Positions 26,477 to 35,905 are shown, numbered from the stretch's first letter. The stretch is 64,000 bases of DNA from Bacteroidota bacterium (GCA_018267625.1 JAFDYC010000051.1:1-64000); one strand, 5' to 3'. Made by a program: numbers and translations. The notes: generated by a model from the letters alone, not told the origin.

Positions 26477-26520
26477 CAAACGCTCCCAGGACAATTGGCC
26501 CTCGGGAGCGTTTGCGATTT
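26477..26520 (+). terminator. Rho-independent terminator after the TPR gene
   Basis: CAAACGCTCCC (26477-26487) and GGGAGCGTTTG (26504-26514) form a perfect 11-bp stem, followed by CGATTTTA. It lies between the TPR gene and the helicase gene. Confidence 0.75.
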
Positions 26521-26538
26521 TAAAGACCTTCTATCATT

Positions 26539-27792
26539 TTGACTTTTGATGATTTTGACCTGGACTATGGCGTGCTCGACGGCATCGAATCCATGGGCTA
26601 TCGCAGTCCGACGCCCATCCAGCAGCAAGCCATACCCACCATCCTGGCCGGCCACGACCTGATCGCCTGCGCACAAACCGGAACCGGCAAAACAGCCGCA
26701 TTTGTATTGCCGGTACTGGATAAAATCCTACAGACTCCCAGCGGCGGTATCAACACACTCATCCTCGTACCCACGCGCGAGCTGGCCATGCAAATAGACC
26801 AGCAGATAGAGGCGATGAGTTACTTCGTAGAAGTGTCTTCCATCGCAGTGTATGGCGGCGGCAGCGGCCAAAGCTGGAACCAGCAAAAGCAGGCACTCAC
26901 TAAGGGAGCGGACATCATCATCGCCACACCGGGAAGACTAATTGCTCAAATGCAGATGGGTGGGTTAGACTTCAGCTTTTTGAATACCCTCGTGCTCGAT
27001 GAAGCTGACCGGATGCTCGACATGGGCTTTTATGACGACCTGGTGCGCATCATCAGCGAGTTGCCTAAAGAGCGGCAAACGCTTTGTTTTTCGGCCACAA
27101 TGCCACCGAAAATCCGGGCACTGACGAAGCAGATTTTACGGCATCCAACAGAAATCAACATCGCCATTTCAAAGCCGGCGGAAGGCATAAGACAATTGGT
27201 GGCGCACACTTTTGACGAGCAGAAATTGCCTTTGCTGAGAAAAATTTTGAAGGAAGGCGACTACAAAAGCATCATCATTTTTTGCTCCAGAAAAGACAAT
27301 GTGAAGCGGCTGGAAGGCGAACTGCGACGGGTGGGCATTGAAGCGAAAGCCTTTCACTCCGACCTGGAGCAAGAGGCCCGCGAGGTGCTGATGCAGGCCT
27401 TCAAGGCCAAACGCGTGAATGTGCTGGTGGGCACCGACGTGCTCTCCCGCGGCATTGATGTGGAAGGCATCGAGCTCGTCCTGAATTATGACGTGCCGCC
27501 CGACCCAGAAGATTACGTGCACCGCATTGGCCGCACGGCACGGGCAGAAAGTAGCGGCACTGCTATCACGTTCGTCAACCCAAATGACCAACGCCGCTTT
27601 TCCGGCATTGAACGCATGTTGGGCAAGAAGATTGAAGTGATGCCTTTGCCGGAAGAGCTTGGGCCGCCGCCGGAATGGGCGAACAGACCATTTTCTGCAC
27701 AGGGCCGTAGGCCGGGTGGCGGACAGCGACATCCCGGCAAGAAGGGGAGCGTAAACGGGCAGGGGAGTGCGCGGCGGTCATCAAAACGATAG
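26539..27792 (+). CDS. DEAD-box RNA helicase (RhlE-like)
   Basis: ATP-dependent RNA helicase of 417 residues. The motifs appear in order: Q motif TPIQQQAIP, Walker A AQTGTGKT (45-52), PTRELA, TPGR, DEAD near 155, SAT, then the second RecA domain with DVLSRGID and HRIGRTARA. A basic Gly/Arg/Lys-rich tail (RRPGGGQRHPGKKGS) probably binds RNA. The start is TTG at 26539: an in-frame TAA at 26521-26523 lies just upstream, and the first ATG (residue 19) would cut into the Q-motif region. Confidence 0.92.
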   Translation: MTFDDFDLDYGVLDGIESMGYRSPTPIQQQAIPTILAGHDLIACAQTGTGKTAAFVLPVLDKILQTPSGGINTLILVPTRELAMQIDQQIEAMSYFVEVSSIAVYGGGSGQSWNQQKQALTKGADIIIATPGRLIAQMQMGGLDFSFLNTLVLDEADRMLDMGFYDDLVRIISELPKERQTLCFSATMPPKIRALTKQILRHPTEINIAISKPAEGIRQLVAHTFDEQKLPLLRKILKEGDYKSIIIFCSRKDNVKRLEGELRRVGIEAKAFHSDLEQEAREVLMQAFKAKRVNVLVGTDVLSRGIDVEGIELVLNYDVPPDPEDYVHRIGRTARAESSGTAITFVNPNDQRRFSGIERMLGKKIEVMPLPEELGPPPEWANRPFSAQGRRPGGGQRHPGKKGSVNGQGSARRSSKR

Positions 27793-27850
27793 GCTTTTTG
27801 ATGCTGTTTTCACAGAACGGGAATACCTGCCTGCAAAAACATTTACCCGG

Positions 27851-28016
27851 CTACTGAATCACCTCTACTTTTCCGGTGGTTCTCTGTCCGTTTTCTCTGG
27901 TAAATCGGTACAGGTAAATGCCCGAAGCGAAGTGTTGTGTTTCTATTGAACCATTTTCAGTTTGCAGAAGAAATTCACTTTGGAATAGTTGTTCCTAAAA
28001 TGTTTTTAGGCATTCA
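27851..28016 (-). pseudogene. Remnant of a T9SS C-terminal sorting domain
   Basis: On the minus strand an open stretch (about 27994 to the TAG at 27851) reads FQSEFLLQTENGS, then FASGIYLYRFTRENG and TTGKVEVIQ. This is the typical end of a type IX secretion C-terminal domain (short beta-strands, GIYLYR, terminal Lys-Val). Directly upstream the match continues in another frame (NILGTT), interrupted by stops, so this is the 3' tail of a broken secreted-protein gene. The remaining gap (28017-28264) has no recognisable coding sequence and is AT-rich. Confidence 0.6.
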
Positions 28017-28264
28017 GGGAGGATTCATAACTGCAATGAACTTCATATCGCCTATGAAAATAGGGCAGCCAAAAACGTGCATCGTCCTTCACGACCTAAA
28101 AACAAGCACTGACAATTGAAATATCCAGGCTGGTTATCGGATAAGTATTTCCGAATTGGTCAAATACGGAGTTCTCAGAATATTATTCTCTTGAAATATG
28201 TACCCTGCAAGGAACACCAGAAAGGTTGAGTTTGCTTTTTCATTGCAATAATGAAATTGAGAAC

Positions 28265-29554
28265 CTATTCTTCGCCACGCAGCAATACGTCCGGCTCCTT
28301 CACTGTTACAAATTCTGTCTGTGTTTCCAATCTGGTTTCCTGGTACCTATGTTTCAACGTAGAAGTGGCAAATATCAGTGCAGCAAGCAGGAAGATGGCC
28401 CCGAGGATAAACGGCGCACCGGGGAAATAGATGCTTGCCCCTTCATGCGAGAAAAAGTAGAAGGTGTTGTTCATAATCAGCGGGCCAAAAATGCTCGTGG
28501 AGCTCATCAGGCTGGTGAGCGCGCCTTGCAACTCGCCCTGAGCATTGGGCGGCACCTGCGTTGAGATAATTCCTTGTAAAGCAGGGCCTGCGATGCCGCC
28601 GAGGCAATAAGGAACCAAGATGGCGAACATCATCCAACCCTGGTTGGCAATGCCAAAAAGCGACATACCCAGCGTATAAAGCGCGAGGCCTACCAGCACA
28701 GCCTTTTTATTACCAAGCCAGGGATTCACCACGCGGATAAGCCCGCCCTGAACGCCGCCGATGAGCAGGCCAACCACCGCAAGGGAAAAACCAATCATCC
28801 CTTCCGACCAGTCAAAACGAAAAGCCGTGTAGTAGCTCCAATTGCTTTGAACGGCATGAGCGCCGAGATAAATCAGCGTAAGACTCACTACAAGTCCGCT
28901 CACTACGGGATATTTCCGAAGCTGCATCAGCGAACCGACCGGGTTGGCGCGTTTCCAATTGATGATGCGGCGATGCTCTTTCGCCAGACTTTCAGGAATA
29001 AAGAAATAACCATAGATGAAATTGGCAGCGCACAATGCGGCAGCCAGCCAGAAGGGAGCGCGAAGTCCGTAACCTGCAACGAGACCGCCAAGCGCTGGCC
29101 CTACGATGAAACCAAGGCCAAAAGCAGCGCCGATAAGCCCGAAGTTTTGAGCGCGCTTTTCAGGCGGAGAAACGTCTGCAATAAATGCAGAGGCTACACT
29201 AAAGGAAGCGCCGGTGATGCCTGCAATAAAGCGACCAACGAAAAGCCAGGCGACTGTCGGCGCGTTTGCAAGGAAAATATAGTCCAGACAGAAGCCCGCT
29301 AATGCCATGAGCAAAACCGGGCGTCGGCCAAAGCGGTCTGAAATAGCGCCCAGTAGAGGAGCACAGAAAAACTGCATAATGGCATACGTGGCACTGAGCC
29401 AGCCTCCAATTTTTGAAGCTGTGCTCACATCCGTATGGCCAAGGGTAGCCAACAGCTTCGGCATCACGGGAATGATAATGCCCCAACCGATGATGTCAAT
29501 CAGCACCGTAACAAAAATGAACGTAAGCGCCCTTCGAGAGTCGGAGTTTTTCAT
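28265..29554 (-). CDS. MFS transporter, TetA/TCR-like
   Basis: Inner-membrane drug/H+ antiporter-like protein, 429 residues with 12 predicted membrane helices. The loop 2-3 motif GAISDRFGRRPVLL and the N-terminal motif DIIGWGIIIPVMPKLL are those of the TetA-like subgroup. The motif alone does not prove tetracycline export; chromosomal members have unknown substrates. The ATG at 29554 (MKNSDSRRA) follows a TACATTTGCG promoter element by a few bases. A 40-codon upstream extension is rejected because it runs through that element. Confidence 0.88.
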   Translation of the reverse strand: MKNSDSRRALTFIFVTVLIDIIGWGIIIPVMPKLLATLGHTDVSTASKIGGWLSATYAIMQFFCAPLLGAISDRFGRRPVLLMALAGFCLDYIFLANAPTVAWLFVGRFIAGITGASFSVASAFIADVSPPEKRAQNFGLIGAAFGLGFIVGPALGGLVAGYGLRAPFWLAAALCAANFIYGYFFIPESLAKEHRRIINWKRANPVGSLMQLRKYPVVSGLVVSLTLIYLGAHAVQSNWSYYTAFRFDWSEGMIGFSLAVVGLLIGGVQGGLIRVVNPWLGNKKAVLVGLALYTLGMSLFGIANQGWMMFAILVPYCLGGIAGPALQGIISTQVPPNAQGELQGALTSLMSSTSIFGPLIMNNTFYFFSHEGASIYFPGAPFILGAIFLLAALIFATSTLKHRYQETRLETQTEFVTVKEPDVLLRGEE

Positions 29555-29559
29555 AGGGG

Positions 29560-29569
29560 CGCAAATGTA
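29560..29569 (-). promoter_or_regulatory. Probable -7 promoter element of the MFS gene
   Basis: TACATTTGCG on the minus strand, 5 bases before the ATG at 29554; an almost leaderless arrangement. Confidence 0.5.
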
Positions 29570-29700
29570 GCGGCGAAGGCGAGCAGTTACGAGCGCTGAC
29601 TGCTCAGCATCCCATTTTTGACGGTAAGTGACTTTTAACAATGTGAAGTCCCGTCCGGATACATCCATCCGCATACTTTTAAAATCAAATTATCAAAGCC

Positions 29701-29952
29701 ATGAAAAAGCTCATCCTCGTAATTACGGTTGCCATAATGTCTGGCGGTGTGTACGCGCAGCAACATCAAGGCAAGAAAACATCACAACAGAAGCCGGTGC
29801 GCGAGACAATTGCCAAATCGGACCCGGCACAGCAAAAGGCCGAAGCACGCACCGCCGCATCTAAGGGATTTGACCCGAATACACGCTATTGGCTCGAAAA
29901 CCTGCGAAGCAAAGTGTACGGTTTTCAAAAGAAAAGAACTGGAAGATGCTAA
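29701..29952 (+). CDS. Small secreted protein, 83 residues
   Basis: No family recognised. The protein has a clear signal peptide (MKKLILVITVAIMSGGVYAQ), then a Gln/Lys/Ala-rich, charged stretch and a short C-terminal segment (DPNTRYWLENLRSKVYGFQ). A promoter-like TACTTTTA lies about 25 bases before the ATG. The last residues (KKRTGRC) look unlike the rest, so the original C-terminus may have been altered by a frameshift. It is divergent from the MFS gene. Confidence 0.6.
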   Translation: MKKLILVITVAIMSGGVYAQQHQGKKTSQQKPVRETIAKSDPAQQKAEARTAASKGFDPNTRYWLENLRSKVYGFQKKRTGRC

Positions 29953-30222
29953 CGTAACACCGCCGGGTTGCCGCATCATCGCATCGCTTGTCCGCTTTCA
30001 GGGATGGGTGATGCGATATTTCATTTTTGCTTGATTGGAGCGATTTATTTGAATATCCAGTTATTCATCTATCCGAACTATAATTTACATTATGTAAAGT
30101 AAAAATTTCCCTTTTCTTTATCGCATCTCTCTCATAATTAATTGGTAGCCAGCAATTTTATCTTGGTTTTAGGAACGTTGAAGCTTGTCCTAAAATGTAC
30201 GGCTGGTTTAGTACGGATGATG

Positions 30223-30254
30223 AAAAAAAAGCGCCTCATATTGAGACGCTTTTT
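30223..30254 (-). terminator. Rho-independent terminator of the ABC-F gene
   Basis: AAAAAGCG-C-CTCA (30226-30238) pairs with TGAG-A-CGCTTTTT (30242-30254) with one internal mismatch. It lies 25 bases past the ABC-F stop and is followed on the minus strand by a T-run. The AT-rich gap up to 29953 contains nothing else recognisable. Confidence 0.75.
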
Positions 30255-30278
30255 GCTCCTGACGCAAACAGGAAAAGA

Positions 30279-31910
30279 CTATGCTACCTGAAGCCCGTTC
30301 AACTCTGCCCGTACCTCTTTGATTCGCGTATCATTACGGTATTCGTCAAAGCTCATCACGCGGTCAATCAATCCGTTGGGTGAAATTTCTAAGATGCGGT
30401 CGGCAACTGATTCGGCCAGTGCATGGTCCCGTGTAGTGAAGATGATGGTGCCACGAAACTCCTTCATGCCATTATTGAGTGCTGTAATGCTCTCCAAATC
30501 AAGGTGGTTTGTGGGTTCATCGAGTAATAAAACGTTCCCTTTCAACATCATCATCCGGCTCAGCATACAGCGTACTTTTTCGCCACCACTCAATACAGTA
30601 CACTGTTTCAGTGTTTCATCGCCCGAAAACAGCATCCGGCCCAAAAAGCCGCGGATAAAAGTTTCGTCTTTCTCTTCAGAATATTGACGAAGCCAGTCAA
30701 TCAGGTTCAGGTCTTTGCCTATAAAATAGCTTTCATTACTGTTGGGCAGGTACGTTGGTGTGATGGTCACCCCCCATTTATAGCTACCAGAATCTGCTGT
30801 AACCTCGGCACTCAAAATCTGATAAAAGGCTGTGGTGGCCAATGAATTATCTGCCAGAAGACAGATTTTCTGCCCTCGTTTCACATCAAAGCTAATGTTG
30901 CGGAATAAGGGCTCACCGTTTAAAGTCTTACTCAACTCATTCACTTCCAGGATTTGGTCCCCTGCTTCACGCACCTGGTTGTTGAACAATATGGCCGGAT
31001 ATTTCCGGCTACTGGGGCGCATTTCATCTAGTTTAATCTTGTCCAAGGCTTTTTTCCGGCTAGTAGCCTGCTTGCTTTTGGAGGCATTAGCCGAGAAACG
31101 GGCGATAAACTCCTTCAGTTCCGCTATTTTGTCCTCAGCTTTTTTATTTTGTTCTGCTCGTTGCTTTAGAAGCAATTGGCTGGTCTCGTACCAGAAGGTG
31201 TAGTTGCCTGTATATATAGATATTTTACCAAAGTCAATGTCCGCTACGTGGGTGCACACTGCATCTAAGAAGTGCCGGTCGTGGGATACCACCAGGACAA
31301 TTTTTTCATAGTCTGCCAGGAATTCTTCCAGCCAGGAAATAGTTTCTAAGTCCAGGTCATTGGTAGGTTCGTCCAATAAGAGAATATCGGGATTGCCAAA
31401 CAAAGCCTGAGCCAGCAATACTCTTACTCTCTGATTACCATCCAGTTCCTTGACCAATTTATAGTGAAGATCTTCCGTAATTCCGAGGTTACTGAGTAAG
31501 GTTGCCGCATCACTTTCAGCATTCCAGCCATCCATTTCAGCAAATTGGCCTTCCAATTCACCTGCTTTCAGCCCATCTTCTTCGGTAAAGTCTTCTTTGG
31601 CATAGATCGCATCTTTGGCTTCCATAATTCGGTACAACTCATCGTTCCCACGAATCACGGTTTGCAGGGCAGCTACTTCATTGTATTCCGTGTTATGCTG
31701 CTTGAGCACACTCATTCTCTGTCCCTTAGATATTTCAACTTTACCAGTTGTCGCTTCGATATCGCCGGATAGGATTTTGAGAAAAGTAGATTTACCGGCT
31801 CCATTAGCGCCGATGATACCGTAGCAGTTTCCTTCTGTAAATCGAATATTTACTTCTTCAAACAAGACGCGTTTCCCGTAGCGAAGCGATAGGTTTTGAA
31901 CTGAAAGCAT
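30279..31910 (-). CDS. ABC-F family ATPase (YbiT-like)
   Basis: Soluble ATPase with two nucleotide-binding domains and no membrane part; ABC-F proteins act on ribosomes. In 543 residues the first domain has Walker A GANGAGKST (34-42) and ILLLDEPTNDLD, with a degenerate signature ELDGNQR. An interdomain basic linker follows (ARFSANASKSKQATSRKK). The second domain has LSGGEKVR and LLLDEPTNHLD, but its Walker A reads LADNSLATTAF, apparently lacking the lysine (around 30827-30860). A TACCTTCGCG promoter element lies 75 bases upstream and a terminator follows. Confidence 0.9.
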   Translation of the reverse strand: MLSVQNLSLRYGKRVLFEEVNIRFTEGNCYGIIGANGAGKSTFLKILSGDIEATTGKVEISKGQRMSVLKQHNTEYNEVAALQTVIRGNDELYRIMEAKDAIYAKEDFTEEDGLKAGELEGQFAEMDGWNAESDAATLLSNLGITEDLHYKLVKELDGNQRVRVLLAQALFGNPDILLLDEPTNDLDLETISWLEEFLADYEKIVLVVSHDRHFLDAVCTHVADIDFGKISIYTGNYTFWYETSQLLLKQRAEQNKKAEDKIAELKEFIARFSANASKSKQATSRKKALDKIKLDEMRPSSRKYPAILFNNQVREAGDQILEVNELSKTLNGEPLFRNISFDVKRGQKICLLADNSLATTAFYQILSAEVTADSGSYKWGVTITPTYLPNSNESYFIGKDLNLIDWLRQYSEEKDETFIRGFLGRMLFSGDETLKQCTVLSGGEKVRCMLSRMMMLKGNVLLLDEPTNHLDLESITALNNGMKEFRGTIIFTTRDHALAESVADRILEISPNGLIDRVMSFDEYRNDTRIKEVRAELNGLQVA

Positions 31911-31985
31911 AATTCGTAATTTCTTGATTCTTAAACTTAAGGAGGGATAATTGATAGAAATTGCCCCTACTTTTGCCGAAATGGC

Positions 31986-31995
31986 CGCGAAGGTA
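31986..31995 (-). promoter_or_regulatory. Probable -7 promoter element of the ABC-F gene
   Basis: TACCTTCGCG on the minus strand, about 75 bases before the ATG at 31910. Confidence 0.5.
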
Positions 31996-32089
31996 CGAAT
32001 AAGTAGAGAGCTGCCCTCTTAATATATTTTGAAGAAAATGAGGTCTTAAAGCTATTTCCTTCTAAAAAAATTCATTCTGATATAGCCTT

Positions 32090-32581
32090 TTATTCAGATA
32101 ATGCCCTATTTAGGATTTCCTGAAGCCCCATAGGCTCCAGCAATTTGTAACTCGTTTCCAATAGTTCAAACTCTGGGAATTTAACATACAAACGGGCAAA
32201 TTCTTCTACCGAATATTCCTTACTAAGCATTTCGTTGTTAAGTACATACACCTTGAGTGCTGCATCTAAACTTTGCCAAATCTCTGATTCAAATTCAAGT
32301 TCCTGAGCCGATTGAATGGCCCACATTAGCAGAGGTGCGTAACCGTTTTGAAAGACTTGAATATAGCCTCCTTGTATCAGGTTCGACCGGAAATAATCGA
32401 AGCAGATTACGAGCCGTTCAATGGGGGAAATTATTTTTAGGAATCCTTCAAATGAGCCCATTTCCCAAAGTGCTGTTTGCAAAGGAGCGGCCAATAAGTC
32501 AAAAGCACGAACCCATTCTTTTTGTAGAATTTGTTCTCTTAGGAGCGTTTTGTCCACAGACTGAAGGTGTTGGGAAAACAA
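32090..32581 (-). CDS. DUF4375 (DMP19-like) protein
   Basis: A 163-residue soluble, alpha-helical, acidic protein. The segment FDYFRSNLIQGGYIQVFQNGYA is typical of DUF4375, a family also called DMP19-like; its cellular role is unknown. No ATG occurs before residue 41, and an in-frame TAG lies upstream. Initiation must be at TTG (32581) or at the GTG eight codons later (VDKTLLREQ). It is divergent from the tryptophan dioxygenase gene with a 46-base gap. Confidence 0.7.
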   Translation of the reverse strand: MFSQHLQSVDKTLLREQILQKEWVRAFDLLAAPLQTALWEMGSFEGFLKIISPIERLVICFDYFRSNLIQGGYIQVFQNGYAPLLMWAIQSAQELEFESEIWQSLDAALKVYVLNNEMLSKEYSVEEFARLYVKFPEFELLETSYKLLEPMGLQEILNRALSE

Positions 32582-32627
32582 GAGAGTAATTTGTCTTGCA
32601 AATATGGCGACTACCTAACTTCACACC

Positions 32628-33656
32628 ATGCAACACAAAGAACGCCCGCCAGTTTACTACGCAGAGTATTTACAGCTCGATAAAATCTTGAATGCTCAGG
32701 AACCAGAGAGTACAAAAGATGGGCAAACTGCTGATGATGAGATGCTTTTCATCATTATTCACCAAGCGTATGAATTATGGTTTAAGCAAATTTTGTTTGA
32801 ACTGGATGTCATCCGAAAAGTGTTCCGCAAACCTGAAATAGCGAATAGTTCGCCTGACATACATAATTGCGTTCATCGTCTGAAAAGGATTTGCCGCATT
32901 CTTGAAATCACGGTTAGTCAAATGACTGTGATGGAAACTATGACCCCTCTCGATTTTTTAGATTTCCGCGATTTATTACGTCCGGCCTCCGGCTTCCAAA
33001 GCGTCCAGTTTAAGATGATTGAAGCTGCCTTAGGCTTGCATTATAATGCCCGCTATGGGCAGGGTTATTATCTGTCCCAGCTTTCAGAGGCAGACATTGC
33101 ACGGGTAAAAAAGGCAGAGCAGGAACAATCCCTGTTTGTGCTGGTCAACAATTGGCTGGAGCGTATGCCGTTCATCAATTTGAAAAGCAATCATTGGTCT
33201 GATGGTTCAGACTTCTATAGCCTATATCGGAATGCTTATCAAGAAAGTCTGCTACCTGGCGAAGAAGCTAATTTGCAACAATTTGACCGCCTTTTTAATG
33301 ACGCTGCTTCATACCCTGAAGGCCGAAACCTATCCTTCACAGCTACTCAAAATGCCTTGTTTATCCTACTATACCGCGACTATCCGCTGATGCAATTGCC
33401 CTATGAATTGCTCAGTACTTTGCTTGAAGTGGATGAACTGCTTTCCATGTGGCGCCACCGGCATATTCACATGGTGCAACGCACTATTGGCAAACGCACT
33501 GGTACCGGAGGAAGCACCGGCGCTGATTACCTCCAAAAGGCGGCTGATAGCCATACCATCTTTAAAGAATTGGCTGAATTGACTTCGTATCTTCTGCCCC
33601 GCACTATGTTGCCCAAATTGCCCCAAAGCCTGGTAAAGGAGTTGAGCTACGATTAA
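32628..33656 (+). CDS. kynA: Tryptophan 2,3-dioxygenase
   Basis: Haem enzyme that opens the tryptophan indole ring to N-formylkynurenine, the first step of the kynurenine pathway. The 342-residue protein carries the signatures FIIIHQAYELWFKQ (about 45-58), RPASGFQSVQFK, and RTIGKRTGTGGSTGADYL. Its stop overlaps the ATG of the ABC ATPase gene by one base, so the three genes 32628-35728 are probably one transcript. No kynureninase or kynurenine monooxygenase gene lies nearby. Confidence 0.96.
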   Translation: MQHKERPPVYYAEYLQLDKILNAQEPESTKDGQTADDEMLFIIIHQAYELWFKQILFELDVIRKVFRKPEIANSSPDIHNCVHRLKRICRILEITVSQMTVMETMTPLDFLDFRDLLRPASGFQSVQFKMIEAALGLHYNARYGQGYYLSQLSEADIARVKKAEQEQSLFVLVNNWLERMPFINLKSNHWSDGSDFYSLYRNAYQESLLPGEEANLQQFDRLFNDAASYPEGRNLSFTATQNALFILLYRDYPLMQLPYELLSTLLEVDELLSMWRHRHIHMVQRTIGKRTGTGGSTGADYLQKAADSHTIFKELAELTSYLLPRTMLPKLPQSLVKELSYD

Positions 33657-34402
33657 TGAGCTTCGCCATTTATGTTGAAAAACTATGTAAATCCTACCCC
33701 GGTGCTTCGGTGCCGGCACTGGACGGGCTTTCCTTATCTGTACCTTATTCAGAAATCTTCGGACTTCTGGGGCCCAACGGTGCCGGAAAAACAACTACCA
33801 TAAAAATCCTCTGTGGCTTAATTCCTGCCGACTCGGGAACGGCCACCCTTTTTGGCTTGAATGCACAGCAAAACATGCCTGCCATCAAAGGGAAATTAGG
33901 ACTGGTGCCCCAGCATATTGCCCTCTACCCTGCCCTCACAGGATTAGAAAATCTTCGTTACCTCGGCAGACTTTACAACCTGAGCGAAACGCAGATCCGT
34001 CAGCGCAGCAAGAACCTGATGGAGCGACTCGGCTTAGAAGCTCATGCGGACAAACGGGTCAGCCGATACAGTGGTGGCATGAAAAGAAGACTAAACATCA
34101 TCGCCTCCCTACTGCACGAGCCCGAACTACTCATACTCGATGAACCAACAGCCAGCGTGGATGTGCACAGCCGGGCCCTTATCCTGAGTTTCCTGGAGGA
34201 ATGCCGTAGTCAAGGAAAAACGATTGTCTATACTTCCCATCAAATGGAAGAAGCGGAGCAGATTTGTGATACCGTCTGCATTGTTGATGAAGGCAAGATG
34301 GTAGCTCAGGGAAGTCCTCAAGAATTAATATCAACTACATCAGGATGCCGCCGCCTGGAAGATGTTTTCCTTTACCACACGGGGCATTCCCTTCGCGATT
34401 AA
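33656..34402 (+). CDS. ABC transporter ATP-binding protein
   Basis: A 248-residue nucleotide-binding subunit with Walker A GPNGAGKTT (39-47), signature YSGGMKRRL, Walker B LLILDEPTAS and the switch histidine in YTSHQMEEAE. It belongs to the DrrA/CcmA-like ABC-2 exporter group. The partner is the permease encoded next. Its start overlaps the tryptophan dioxygenase stop by one base (TAATG), which indicates translational coupling. The substrate is unknown. Confidence 0.9.
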   Translation: MSFAIYVEKLCKSYPGASVPALDGLSLSVPYSEIFGLLGPNGAGKTTTIKILCGLIPADSGTATLFGLNAQQNMPAIKGKLGLVPQHIALYPALTGLENLRYLGRLYNLSETQIRQRSKNLMERLGLEAHADKRVSRYSGGMKRRLNIIASLLHEPELLILDEPTASVDVHSRALILSFLEECRSQGKTIVYTSHQMEEAEQICDTVCIVDEGKMVAQGSPQELISTTSGCRRLEDVFLYHTGHSLRD

Positions 34403-34426
34403 CCTCCTTAAACTGCTATTTCTTTT

Positions 34427-35728
34427 TTGCGCTTCGCGAAAATTATCTATGCAACCATTATCAAAGAGTGGTTGATTTTACGCCGGGACCCCGGCGGCCT
34501 GCTCATTTTGCTGGCCATGCCGGCCCTACTCATTTTGATTATGGCCTTAGTGCAAGATGCACCCTTTCGCGACTACCAAAACCTACAACTAAAAATTCTT
34601 GTTGCTGATGAAGACCGGGGCACACTCAGCGAAGCCGTTGCTACAGCTTTTCATAAAAGCCCGGGTATTGAGCTATTAGACTCCGTAGAGGGAATGCCAC
34701 TCAGTCCGGTCCGGCTTCGGCAATTATTGCAACAAGGCAAGTATAAAATCGGCCTCATCATCCCACGGGGTGCCGGCAATGAACTTGCCAATGCCGCCAA
34801 TTCAGTAGCTAATTCTTTGAGCGCCTCAATGAGTGCCGGCAAGTTGCCGCAACGTGCCCCTCGCGACTCCATGAATATCCGGCTCCTCTTTGACCCTACC
34901 ACCCGCCCTGCCTTTCACCTGGCTATTCATGCGGCATTAGATAAAGCTGTGAGCAGCGCCTCCATGCAAGTGCTAATGAATCGTCTGAACAAACTCGCCG
35001 GAAACAAGCAGGATACCACTTCCCAAGAAAGGTGGACAGCCATGATGGACGCACTCAGTATCCGCGATGAACAAACCGGAACCAGCATGGCCAACACACA
35101 GCATCTGAACAGCGTGCAACACAATGTGCCTGCATGGGCCATCTTCGGGATGTTTTTTATCGTGGTTCCTTTAGGCGGGCATATTGTGCGCGAGCGCGAA
35201 CAAGGCAGTGCCCTCCGGGTTTCTTTGATTCCAGGCACGGCATTGGGGCTGGCTATCGGCCGGATATTAGCCAACACCATCCTATGCTGTCTGCAGTTTA
35301 TCGCCATGTGCCTGGTTGGGTTTTTGGTAATGCCATTAGTAGGTTTGCCCGCTTTGGATTTAGGAGCCCACCCTTGGGCCATTACCCCAGTCGTGATTGC
35401 CACGGCATTGTGTGCTACCGCCTACGGAAACCTCATAGGCAGTGTGTTCCGCAGCGGTATTCAGGCAGTCAGTTTTGGTGCTATTTCTATCGTTATTCTT
35501 TCCGCGCTGGGAGGCATCTGGGTGCCCGCAGAAATTTTACCAAAAGTGATGCAGGGAATGGCCCGTTGCTCTCCCTTGCATTGGGGGCTGGAAGGCATCC
35601 AAAACGTGATTTTACGCCAGGGATCCTGGGCAGATGTTGTGCTGCCCACAACCATGCTCCTCGGGCTGTCAGCAATCTTATTATTCATCGGTTTTTGGGG
35701 CGGGAAAAAAGCAGAAGAGAGTTTCTAA
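34427..35728 (+). CDS. ABC-2 type transporter permease
   Basis: A 433-residue membrane subunit. One N-terminal helix (LLILLAMPALLILIMALVQ) is followed by a large extracytoplasmic domain (about 50-235) and five or six C-terminal helices, as in ABC-2 permeases of the YhgE/DrrB type. It pairs with the ATPase just upstream. The start is TTG at 34427: an in-frame TAA sits at 34409-34411, and the first ATG lies inside the first helix. A short 24-base gap separates it from the ATPase gene. Confidence 0.85.
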   Translation: MRFAKIIYATIIKEWLILRRDPGGLLILLAMPALLILIMALVQDAPFRDYQNLQLKILVADEDRGTLSEAVATAFHKSPGIELLDSVEGMPLSPVRLRQLLQQGKYKIGLIIPRGAGNELANAANSVANSLSASMSAGKLPQRAPRDSMNIRLLFDPTTRPAFHLAIHAALDKAVSSASMQVLMNRLNKLAGNKQDTTSQERWTAMMDALSIRDEQTGTSMANTQHLNSVQHNVPAWAIFGMFFIVVPLGGHIVREREQGSALRVSLIPGTALGLAIGRILANTILCCLQFIAMCLVGFLVMPLVGLPALDLGAHPWAITPVVIATALCATAYGNLIGSVFRSGIQAVSFGAISIVILSALGGIWVPAEILPKVMQGMARCSPLHWGLEGIQNVILRQGSWADVVLPTTMLLGLSAILLFIGFWGGKKAEESF

Positions 35729-35853
35729 ATCAGTTCTGTTTCGCTCTTTAGTATCTATTTCAGCTCACTCGGATTCATAATTCAGGACAGGCTGCAATGA
35801 AGCTCTTTCAGGGCATTCAAGCTGACTCTATAAAAAAATTTTCAAACGAGCAT

Positions 35854-35887
35854 AAAAAAACCAGCTTCGGGAAGAAGCCGGTTTTTA
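35854..35887 (-). terminator. Rho-independent terminator of the M4 peptidase gene
   Basis: On the minus strand CCGGCTTCT-TCCC-GAAGCTGG forms an 8-9 bp stem with a G-U pair, flanked by an A-run and a T-run, 18 bases after the stop. The symmetry of the flanking runs means it may also serve the convergent permease gene. Confidence 0.8.
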
Positions 35888-35905
35888 TCGTAATGAAATG
35901 GGTAC

